From a bacterium UBP4_UBA6127 (GTDB taxonomy: Bacteria > UBP4 > UBA4092), in the NCBI GenBank assembly GCA_002428325.1, contig DIVR01000001.1, positions 1-37,704 on the forward strand: a DNA stretch of 37,704 nucleotides, given 5' to 3'. Positions 32,319 to 37,704 of this stretch are shown here, in pieces. The position numbers and the translations under genes were made by a program. The notes under the pieces are model-generated. The model saw only the letters and a list, made by a program, of their open reading frames with translations, was not told the origin of the DNA and ran no database searches. Numbering within the stretch: the stretch's first letter is position 1; each line of letters begins with the position of its first letter.

Positions 32319-33947
32319 TTATTCCAATTCTTTCAACCGTTGCCGGGCCTCTTCGGCAAAGGCTCCATTCGCTGTTAATTTCAGGCTGTTATTCAGGGAT
32401 TTCTTTTCAAGGTCGGGTTTGCCCAAGGCCTTGTATAAATGGGCCTCCTGCATAAAGACAATCGGAGTCCAGGGTTGATATTTACGGGCTTTCTCAATTT
32501 CCATCTGAGCGGTTACCAAATCTCCCCGAATCCTGGCAATGGAAGAAAGCCCCCCATGAATCTGGGCCAGACAGCCAGGGCATTCTTCCTTCATAAACCC
32601 AAGCCCCCGGCGATAGGAGGATTCGGCTTTCTCCAGTTTCCCTCGCATCAAGGTAACATTCCCCATCAATACCCATTCCGTATGGCTCTTGGGATGAAGA
32701 GAAATGAGTTTTTCCAATACCCTTTCGGCCAAGGTATATTCTTTCAGGTCCATCAAAGTCTGGCTGAGCTGGTAATAAACAGCGCTGGCATCAGGTTTGA
32801 TTTCCACCGCCCGGAAGAAAGTGGCTGTTGCGGCTGAATAATTCCCCATAGCCTGATAAGACCTGCCTATCCCGTAATAAGGAACATAATCTTCAGGGTC
32901 CAACAGGACTCCCATTTTGAACCGTTCCAGGGCTTCTGGATAATTTTTATTGTCATAGAGTAAATCACCATGGTTGATGAAATCCTCCCGCAGCCGTTTC
33001 CGATCCTGCATACTCAAGAGAACCAGCTGTTCAAACTGAGCCTTCCATTCATCCAACTGGTCAATATCAGCTTTTATCGGGTTTTCCGGAGATTGGCCGG
33101 GAACAGCCTCTGACTGATAGCCAGGAGCCAGGGCAACCTGCCCTTTTTCATTTGCAAAATAAACCGTATTTTCCACTGAAGCCACGATGGTTTTTTGAGC
33201 CGAATCCACAGCAATCGTAAATTGAGTCCCATATACCCGGATAACTCCTGCTGGGGTTTGAACCTCAAAAGGTTTGGGATGATGGCTCAGTGCAATATAA
33301 ATAGAACCCTGTTCCAGATATAAAGCAGTCGTTGAATCCGGCTGGATTCGCATCCGGCTGGAATGGTCCACCCAAACGGTCCCTGAATGTCCCAGAGAAA
33401 CCTTTGCCTTTCCATATTCATCGGTACGGAGCTTATCCCCTGAAGCAAAAGAGTCTCCTGTCTGCATACGGACCCAGACTCCTGTGGACCCAAACTCTTT
33501 CCAGATACCATCTCCCAGAGTCCGGGCTACCTGAATTTGACTGCTTTGGATGCTTTGATATATCCGCTCCCCTCCCCAGATAATAACCAACAACAAGGTA
33601 AATACCACTACCCATTTGATTGGCTGGAGGGAGGGCCTGACCGGTATTCTTAACCTCTCTAAATATCCGGCTAGGGATATAGATTTATCTGCTTTCTTAA
33701 TAGATTCTGTTTTAGCGTTCAGTGTAGGGAGTTCTTTTATGAGGGCTTGAGACCTTTCCCAGGATTCATCCAGCCATTCCCCGGCATCAGTCAATTCCTG
33801 GCGGAACTGCCGCTCTTTTTCTAATCGGACCCGGCACCCGGCGCAACGCTCCAAATGGGATTCCAGCCTTTCCCGGTCTTTACCGGCAAGGGTCCCATCG
33901 AGGTATTCCTCAATTTGCCTTTGTATGCGCCAATGTATCCCGAGCAT
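32319..33947 (-). CDS. Anti-sigma zinc-finger / FecR / TPR fusion membrane protein
   Basis: The 542-residue protein begins with a putative zinc-finger anti-sigma domain (residues about 8-45, HLERCAGC giving the H-x3-C-x2-C ligands). One membrane helix follows (about 110-126, WVVVFTLLLVIIWGG). A FecR-like domain (about 150-265) shows SGDKLRTDEYGKAKVSLGHSGTVWVD and VQTPAGVIRVYGTQFTI. About six tetratricopeptide repeats run from 325 to 540. It should hold the cytoplasmic sigma factor at the membrane and sense a signal outside. Its ATG shares one base with the stop codon of the ECF sigma gene (TAATG), so the two are translationally coupled. Fusion of FecR and TPRs to an anti-sigma head occurs in Planctomycetes and related groups but is uncommon elsewhere. 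Confidence 0.88.
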   Translation of the reverse strand: MLGIHWRIQRQIEEYLDGTLAGKDRERLESHLERCAGCRVRLEKERQFRQELTDAGEWLDESWERSQALIKELPTLNAKTESIKKADKSISLAGYLERLRIPVRPSLQPIKWVVVFTLLLVIIWGGERIYQSIQSSQIQVARTLGDGIWKEFGSTGVWVRMQTGDSFASGDKLRTDEYGKAKVSLGHSGTVWVDHSSRMRIQPDSTTALYLEQGSIYIALSHHPKPFEVQTPAGVIRVYGTQFTIAVDSAQKTIVASVENTVYFANEKGQVALAPGYQSEAVPGQSPENPIKADIDQLDEWKAQFEQLVLLSMQDRKRLREDFINHGDLLYDNKNYPEALERFKMGVLLDPEDYVPYYGIGRSYQAMGNYSAATATFFRAVEIKPDASAVYYQLSQTLMDLKEYTLAERVLEKLISLHPKSHTEWVLMGNVTLMRGKLEKAESSYRRGLGFMKEECPGCLAQIHGGLSSIARIRGDLVTAQMEIEKARKYQPWTPIVFMQEAHLYKALGKPDLEKKSLNNSLKLTANGAFAEEARQRLKELE

Positions 33948-34528
33948 TAGTTCCTCGATAACCTTTCCTTTAGCATCTTTCGCGCCCTGAACAGCCTTAT
34001 CTGGACTGACTCAGAGGTTATATTTAATCGATCCGCTATCTCATTGGCCGTCAACTGGTCAAAATAGAAAAGCACCGAAACCTCCCGATACTTCCTCGGA
34101 AGCCCCGATACGGCCTTGATAATAGCGGTTTTTCTTTCATCTTCCAGCCCCTTCGAATTCGGGTTCCCCGATCCTCTTTCCCGTATCCTGTTCGCTTCCC
34201 TCCCATATTCCTTTAATGCCTTGATTTCATTCTTTACCTTTTCCAGATAACTCAGGCATTTCCGGCGAACAATGGTCTCTCCCCAGGCGGCAAATTTTTC
34301 CGGCTCCCGAAGAGTATGCAAGGCTCGATGCATATCCACCAATCCTTCCTGAACCATATCCTCGGCCAAATCCGCTTCATGGGTATAACCCAAGGCCACT
34401 GATATATATAGACGATAATAACGTCCCACCAGTTCCGCGAACGCCCGGTTGTCCCCTTTCAGGGTCTTTTGGACTAATCCGGCATCTTTCTCTCCGGCCA
34501 AACCCTTCTGTTTAAACCATTCTTTCAT
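33947..34528 (-). CDS. ECF RNA polymerase sigma factor
   Basis: The 193-residue protein has region 2 (about 25-95: DNRAFAELVGRYYRLYISVALGYTHEADLAEDMVQEGLVDMHRAL) and region 4 (about 130-190: AVSGLPRKYREVSVLFYFDQLTANEIADRLNITSESVQIRLFRARKML). The linker between them is rich in charged residues. The pair sigma/anti-sigma starts at 34703 with a TTGACA promoter and has a long leader. It overlaps the anti-sigma gene by one base. No ribosome binding site is visible directly before ATG 34528; a 17-base palindrome ends eight bases upstream, so initiation may be controlled. The regulon is unknown. Confidence 0.93.
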   Translation of the reverse strand: MKEWFKQKGLAGEKDAGLVQKTLKGDNRAFAELVGRYYRLYISVALGYTHEADLAEDMVQEGLVDMHRALHTLREPEKFAAWGETIVRRKCLSYLEKVKNEIKALKEYGREANRIRERGSGNPNSKGLEDERKTAIIKAVSGLPRKYREVSVLFYFDQLTANEIADRLNITSESVQIRLFRARKMLKERLSRN

Positions 34529-34536
34529 AATATGAG

Positions 34537-34553
34537 AGGGGTTCTGAACCCCT
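34537..34553. promoter_or_regulatory. 17-base palindrome just upstream of the ECF sigma start codon
   Basis: AGGGGTTC-T-GAACCCCT is perfect apart from its central base. As RNA it can form a 7-bp hairpin that hides the only purine-rich (AGGGG) segment near the start codon. It could instead be a protein operator. Confidence 0.55.
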
Positions 34554-34702
34554 AAACCTTACAAAATTTTATAACTCCTTATTAATCAATATTGTTAAAA
34601 ACATACCCCATACCTTTAAAGCAATAAAATAAGATTGCCTGTCGGATACTTTTTTATCCTTATTCTTAATCAGAATGATTATAATCGATGAAGGACCTAT
34701 TA

Positions 34703-34731
34703 GTAATATTTCGAAGTTCTTTCATTGTCAA
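34703..34731 (-). promoter_or_regulatory. Sigma-70 promoter for the ECF sigma/anti-sigma operon
   Basis: On the minus strand TTGACA (34731-34726), 17 bases, TATTAC (34708-34703). Transcription from about 34696 leaves a 168-base leader before ATG 34528. The remaining gap 34529-34843 contains the palindrome at 34537 and the terminator at 34785. Confidence 0.6.
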
Positions 34732-34784
34732 TTATTTTAATGCGAACGGAGGGGAAACGGAAGAGTCTGGGGCTTTTTATATAA

Positions 34785-34823
34785 TAATAAAAACCGGTCT
34801 GGAAGGGCCCTTCCAAACCGGTT
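34785..34823 (-). terminator. Intrinsic terminator after the orphan 114-residue gene
   Basis: A 16-base inverted repeat (34792-34807 with 34808-34823, one G:U pair in RNA) centred on GGGCCC, followed on the minus strand by TTTTTATTATTATAT. Confidence 0.9.
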
Positions 34824-34843
34824 ATCTATTCCGGCTCATCTCC

Positions 34844-35188
34844 CTAGGACATCTGGGGAGGGGTGCTGGTCTGAGCCGGAGGAGTGCCATTACTCCCCAG
34901 AACATAGGTTACATAAGCCTTAATATAGAGATTGTAACCTGAGCAAGACAGCCCTTTATCTGCCACATACTGGTTCCAGGCAGCCTGAACAGTCGGGGTC
35001 TCACTTTTCCAAGTCGCAATGGCCTGGGCAAAATACTGACGAATTGAAATCTGGGCTTCCGTGCTTGGATTAGACGGAATCACATATTTCCGGCAGTACT
35101 GGATCGATTTCCATTTGGAGAAAACCAAAGCTTTCCCAAATTGCCCCCGGGCTTCTAAACTCATCAAAGGTCCGGTAACTTTAGCCAT
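34844..35188 (-). CDS. Small uncharacterised protein (114 residues)
   Basis: I do not recognise a named family. The product starts MAKVTGPLMSLEARGQFGKALVFSKWKS and has the segment VIPSNPSTEAQISIRQYFAQAIATWKS with a conserved-looking NPxTxAQ. A probable folded region runs to about residue 98, then a Pro/Thr/Ser tail (GSNGTPPAQTSTPPQMS). No signal peptide or membrane helix. The N-terminal pattern recalls small proteins I associate with prophage structural clusters, but no phage genes flank it, so this is only a hint. GGGAGGT is eight bases before the ATG, a strong terminator follows, and a long structured leader precedes it, so it is a genuine expressed gene. It sits between the ECF operon and rplA. 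Confidence 0.8.
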   Translation of the reverse strand: MAKVTGPLMSLEARGQFGKALVFSKWKSIQYCRKYVIPSNPSTEAQISIRQYFAQAIATWKSETPTVQAAWNQYVADKGLSCSGYNLYIKAYVTYVLGSNGTPPAQTSTPPQMS

Positions 35189-35203
35189 TAATGATAACCT
35201 CCC

Positions 35204-35287
35204 TTCTCAAGAGTGGATTTTCCGGCGCCGTACGCTCGCCTCGACACCATCCTCCTGCTGATGATGTGAATCCAGTATCCTTGAGAA
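35204..35287 (-). ncRNA. Candidate structured leader RNA upstream of the orphan gene
   Basis: On the minus strand an outer stem TTCTCAAG/CTTGAGAA (35280-35287 with 35204-35211) encloses TGGATT-type pairing (35214-35219 with 35269-35274). Two inner hairpins follow (35245-35251 with 35263-35268; 35224-35227 with 35237-35240). This gives a closed multi-branch fold that ends directly before the GGGAGG ribosome binding site. It matches no riboswitch class I know. Confidence 0.45.
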
Positions 35288-35298
35288 AGGAACCTCCC

Positions 35299-35333
35299 CC
35301 CTGTCATCAGACTCTTAGTTGAGTCAAACAGGG
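35299..35333 (-). other. Second hairpin in the leader of the orphan gene
   Basis: CCCTGT (35299-35304) pairs with ACAGGG (35328-35333), and inside it GACTC (35310-35314) pairs with GAGTC (35321-35325) around a 6-base loop. It lies directly upstream of the multi-branch structure, with a repeat of GGGAGGTT between them. Confidence 0.45.
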
Positions 35334-35354
35334 CCATCTCTTCTGATGTTGTAT

Positions 35355-35402
35355 GACCTGTCTGACCTGTCTGACCTGTCCGACCCGTCTGACTCCTCTG
35401 AC
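35355..35402. repeat. 9-bp tandem repeat, about 5.3 copies
   Basis: GACCTGTCT is repeated at 35355, 35364, 35373, 35382 and 35391. The first two copies are identical and the later ones diverge step by step (GACCTGTCC, GACCCGTCT, GACTCCTCT). It abuts the rplA terminator. The repeat is too short and has no spacers, so it is not CRISPR. Confidence 0.85.
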
Positions 35403-35440
35403 AAAAAAACGCCCTGCTTCCTAAAAGGAAACAAGGCGTT
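35403..35440 (-). terminator. Intrinsic terminator after rplA
   Basis: A 14-bp stem (35427-35440 with 35408-35421, two G:U pairs in RNA), a 5-base loop and a run of seven T on the minus strand. It ends the secE-nusG-rplK-rplA transcript. Confidence 0.92.
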
Positions 35441-35480
35441 AGGTTTAACTAAATTTATCAGTGAATTAGCTGCGTCTTTA

Positions 35481-36191
35481 TTAGGACAGAGAGCTCAAGG
35501 ACTGGATTTTAGAAGCATCCAGGGTGATTCCCGGTCCCATTGTGGCGCTGAGAGAGGCCGATTTCACATAAAGACCCTTGACTGAGGCCGGACGGGCGCG
35601 AAGCAGGGCTTCCACCACAGACCGTAAATTGCCATAAATCGAAGGAACGTCAAAATTGGTTTTCCCGATGGGAACTGTTACCAGACCGTTTTTATCAGTC
35701 CGATATTCAATCTTCCCAGCCTGGAATTCTTTGACGGCTTTGGCAACATCCAAAGTCACAGTCCCGGCTTTCGGATTGGGCATCAATCCCCGGGGACCGA
35801 GGATTTTTCCGAGTTTACCGACTTCCCGCATCATATCGGGGGTGGACACTGCCACATCAAAATCAGCAAATCCGCCTTTGACCTTCTCAATCAAGTCATT
35901 ACCACCAGCAATAATCGCGCCGGCTTCTTCGGCTTCTTTGATTTTCTCACCACTGGCGAAAACCAGCACTCGGACCGTTTTTCCGGTTCCGAAAGGAAGG
36001 GCCACGGTGCCACGAACCTGCTGATCTGCCTGTTTGGGATCCACATTGAGCTTTACTGCCAGCTCAACGGTTTCTGGGAATTTGGCAGTCGCGGTCTGCT
36101 TGACCAGTTCTGCCGCTTCCTGGAGGGTATAAACCTTTTCCGGGTTTACCAGTTGAGCTATCTGTTGATAGCGTTTGGAGCGTTTTTTCAT
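35481..36191 (-). CDS. rplA: 50S ribosomal protein L1
   Basis: The 236-residue protein is a full-length L1. Diagnostic blocks include TVELAVKLNVDPKQADQQVRGTVALPFGTGKTVRVLVFA, MMREVGKLGKILGPRGLMPNPKAGTVT (the L1 signature, about 120-145) and VPIGKTNFDVPSIYGN. L1 forms the mobile stalk of the large subunit, helps release deacylated tRNA, and often represses its own mRNA. AAAGGAG precedes the ATG. The 124-base gap after rplK contains hairpins that could be an L1 site. A strong terminator follows at once, so rplJ and rplL are not part of this transcript. Confidence 0.98.
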   Translation of the reverse strand: MKKRSKRYQQIAQLVNPEKVYTLQEAAELVKQTATAKFPETVELAVKLNVDPKQADQQVRGTVALPFGTGKTVRVLVFASGEKIKEAEEAGAIIAGGNDLIEKVKGGFADFDVAVSTPDMMREVGKLGKILGPRGLMPNPKAGTVTLDVAKAVKEFQAGKIEYRTDKNGLVTVPIGKTNFDVPSIYGNLRSVVEALLRARPASVKGLYVKSASLSATMGPGITLDASKIQSLSSLS

Positions 36192-36217
36192 TTTTCTTCT
36201 CCTTTGGTTTTAGCGTC

Positions 36218-36274
36218 GTTCCCAAGTTTCGGGAACTGACTCCCAATAGTTTCCGAGGATTTTGACCCTCCCCG
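36218..36274 (-). promoter_or_regulatory. Hairpins in the rplK-rplA spacer, possible L1 autoregulatory site
   Basis: GTTCCC (36218-36223) pairs with GGGAAC (36231-36236) around a 7-base loop. About 20 bases further upstream on the transcript is a CCCCTTCGGGG hairpin. L1 represses its operon through a leader structure in several bacteria, but I cannot match these stems to the known binding motif. Confidence 0.3.
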
Positions 36275-36315
36275 AAGGGGTTTAGTGCGAAGTGAAATTC
36301 CAGTGGGGACGAGTC

Positions 36316-36750
36316 TTATAAAACGACATCAATTCCCATGCTGTGGGCCGTACCTTCCACCAATTTCATGGCGGATTCGATGGTATGGCAGTTCAGATCG
36401 GGCATCTTCATTTCAGCGATTTCCCGGACCTGGGCTTTGGTCACTTTTCCAACTTTGCTTTTCAGGTTGGAACCGGAACCTTTGGCCAGACCGACCGCTT
36501 TCTTCAGCAGTGCCGAGACCGGAGGAGTCTTGAGTTCAAAAGTAAAACTCCTGTCTGCATAAACCGTCACAATCACCGGGATAATCATCCCCGGACGATC
36601 CTGGGTCTTGGCATTGAACTGCTTGCAGAATTCCATGATATTGATACCCTGCTGACCGAGGGCCGGACCAACCGGAGGAGCCGGATTCGCCGCACCGCCC
36701 GGAATCTGCAGTTTCACTTGCGCTTGAACTTTCTTTTTGGGCGCAGCCAT
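36316..36750 (-). CDS. rplK: 50S ribosomal protein L11
   Basis: The 144-residue protein has the L11 N-terminal domain (VQAQVKLQIPGGAANPAPPVGPALGQQGINIMEFCKQFN, about 8-46) and the rRNA-binding C-terminal domain. The latter ends in the signature VREIAEMKMPDLNCHTIESAMKLVEGTAHSMGI. L11 forms the GTPase-associated centre of the large subunit, the target of thiopeptides and of RelA signalling. Length is typical. AGGAGG is eleven bases before the ATG. It lies between nusG and rplA in the standard order. Confidence 0.98.
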   Translation of the reverse strand: MAAPKKKVQAQVKLQIPGGAANPAPPVGPALGQQGINIMEFCKQFNAKTQDRPGMIIPVIVTVYADRSFTFELKTPPVSALLKKAVGLAKGSGSNLKSKVGKVTKAQVREIAEMKMPDLNCHTIESAMKLVEGTAHSMGIDVVL

Positions 36751-36821
36751 TATTACACTAACCTCCTCACTCTTCGGTCATATCCCTTGGCAGGAATATG
36801 CCTGGTAGAATGATCGTTTAT

Positions 36822-37391
36822 TTATTCCCGTTCGACCTGGAATACATCCAGTTCTAAGGGAGTCGGCCGGCCGAAGATGGATATCTCGACCGTCAATTTG
36901 CCTTTAACATCGCTGTAATCGGTAACCGAACCATAGAAATTGGCAAAAGGCCCTTCGATAACTTTGACCTTTTCGCCCACGGAAAAGCTTCTCTTGGCTT
37001 TCGGTTTCTTCTGGGCGCCTTCCTGGCCCTGGGCCAGGATATTGGCCACTTCATCCGGCTGTAAAGGCACCGGCTGAGTCGCTGTCCCCAGAAAACCTGT
37101 TACTCCGGGAATATCCCGGATTTTCTGGTACACTTCCTGGATTTTTAACTGTTCGTCAGGCGTTTTGGGACCCTCGGGAATGTCCATTTCAATCATGACA
37201 TACCCTGGGAATACTTTACGGGTGGTCACCACCCGTTTACCGTCTTTGACTTCGGCGACGGATTCCGAGGGAATGGCCACTTGGACGACCCAATCTTTCA
37301 GGCCTTCCTGCTCCATCTTTTTCTCGATGTTGCCTTTGACCTTGTTCTCGTGTCCCGAATAGGTATGTAACACAAACCACTGTTTTGCCAT
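36822..37391 (-). CDS. nusG: Transcription termination/antitermination factor NusG
   Basis: The 189-residue protein has an NGN domain (about 1-120: QWFVLHTYSGHENKVKGNIEKKMEQEG, KRVVTTRKVFPGYVMIEMD, IPGVTGFLGT) and a C-terminal KOW domain (about 135-189: VGEKVKVIEGPFANFYGSVTDY, VEISIFGRPTPLELDVFQVE). It binds RNA polymerase and couples it to Rho or to ribosomes. No domain insertions are visible. It lies 27 bases after secE, in the canonical order. Confidence 0.98.
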   Translation of the reverse strand: MAKQWFVLHTYSGHENKVKGNIEKKMEQEGLKDWVVQVAIPSESVAEVKDGKRVVTTRKVFPGYVMIEMDIPEGPKTPDEQLKIQEVYQKIRDIPGVTGFLGTATQPVPLQPDEVANILAQGQEGAQKKPKAKRSFSVGEKVKVIEGPFANFYGSVTDYSDVKGKLTVEISIFGRPTPLELDVFQVERE

Positions 37392-37418
37392 TGTTCTATC
37401 CTATCTGGTGATGTTGGG

Positions 37419-37610
37419 TTATTTGAAAATCAACCCTAACAAATTCGAAAATATGATATCCATGAACCACAGGAAAAGCACAGTAATCACCGTGGTTACC
37501 ACCACCACTGTTGTTGAGCCGATAATACTCTTTCGATCCGGCCAATTTACTTTTCCGAGCTCGACTTTCACCTCGCCCAGAAACTGTTTCGTACTGTCCA
37601 TGAATTTCAT
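37419..37610 (-). CDS. secE: Preprotein translocase subunit SecE
   Basis: The 63-residue protein has the amphipathic region TKQFLGEVKVELGKVNWPDRKSIIGSTTVVV, the hallmark of single-helix SecE, followed by one membrane helix (about 32-55). SecE stabilises SecY in the protein-export channel. The start at 37610 is chosen because GAAGGA precedes it; a longer in-frame reading upstream would run into the tRNA gene. It follows tRNA-Trp and precedes nusG, as in most bacteria. Confidence 0.93.
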   Translation of the reverse strand: MKFMDSTKQFLGEVKVELGKVNWPDRKSIIGSTTVVVVTTVITVLFLWFMDIIFSNLLGLIFK

Positions 37611-37667
37611 CGTCTGGAAAATTCCTTCTTTTTTTTTATTTAATGAGATTTTTGCCGGGAGAAAAAA

Positions 37668-37704
37668 TGGCAGGCCAGGAGGGATTCGAACCCCCAACAC
37701 CCGG
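37668..37704 (-). tRNA. trnW: tRNA-Trp, 3' part (5' part lies beyond the window)
   Basis: The minus strand shows the 3' anticodon stem start (CCGG), variable loop, T arm with TTCGAAT, acceptor strand and an encoded CCA end at 37668. The CCGGGTGTTGG stretch closely resembles bacterial tRNA-Trp, and tRNA-Trp upstream of secE-nusG is the usual arrangement. The anticodon is outside the window. Confidence 0.85.

Noticed and set aside
35355..35402. CRISPR array
   Set aside because: Nine-base repeats without spacers and no cas genes.

Overview
The window comes from a bacterial chromosome of moderate GC content, with strong AGGAGG-type ribosome binding sites and many intrinsic terminators. Exported proteins carry Sec signal peptides. 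The lineage cannot be fixed from sequence alone. The genes suggest an anaerobe or microaerophile: an orange-protein (ORP)-type operon of NifX-like and ferredoxin-MinD proteins, with oxygen-defence enzymes (Fe superoxide dismutase, exported glutathione peroxidase) beside it. An uncultured or deep-branching phylum is plausible but is inference.

Positions 1-19500 are read on the plus strand. They hold a partial membrane protein with a TolB-like propeller, then an exported cell-surface carbohydrate set: one phosphodiester glycosidase and two paralogous polysaccharide deacetylases, all ending in the same golvesin-like domain. Next come a phosphohistidine-domain phosphotransferase resembling rifampin phosphotransferase, a sodium:solute symporter, a UPF0182 membrane protein, and two tandem secreted metallophosphoesterases. 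One of the latter has lost the catalytic His of its GNHD motif. A cluster of DnaA boxes overlaps the promoter of the phosphotransferase gene.

Positions 19597-30720 are read on the minus strand. Counting in the direction of transcription from 30720, there is a sigma-54 activator (PAS-AAA-Fis), then an eight-gene operon: NifX-like, DUF5320, NifX/ORP-like, DUF89, two MinD-type ATPases with inserted ferredoxin domains, a third NifX-like protein, and TrmO. A -24/-12 promoter and two palindromic enhancer sites lie between activator and operon, so a whole regulatory circuit is visible. The first operon gene appears to start at CTG. Beyond it lie a MarR repressor with twin operators, a cation P-type ATPase, a homocysteine S-methyltransferase family protein and a C-GCAxxG-C-C family protein. 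The plus-strand and minus-strand blocks converge at a bidirectional terminator near 19550.

Positions 30907-37704 hold Fe-SOD (plus), then minus-strand genes: glutathione peroxidase, an ECF sigma factor overlapping an anti-sigma/FecR/TPR fusion, a small orphan protein with a highly structured leader, and the ribosomal cluster tRNA-Trp - secE - nusG - rplK - rplA. That cluster stops at a strong terminator after rplA instead of running on to rplJ/rplL/rpoBC, and a 9-bp tandem repeat follows.
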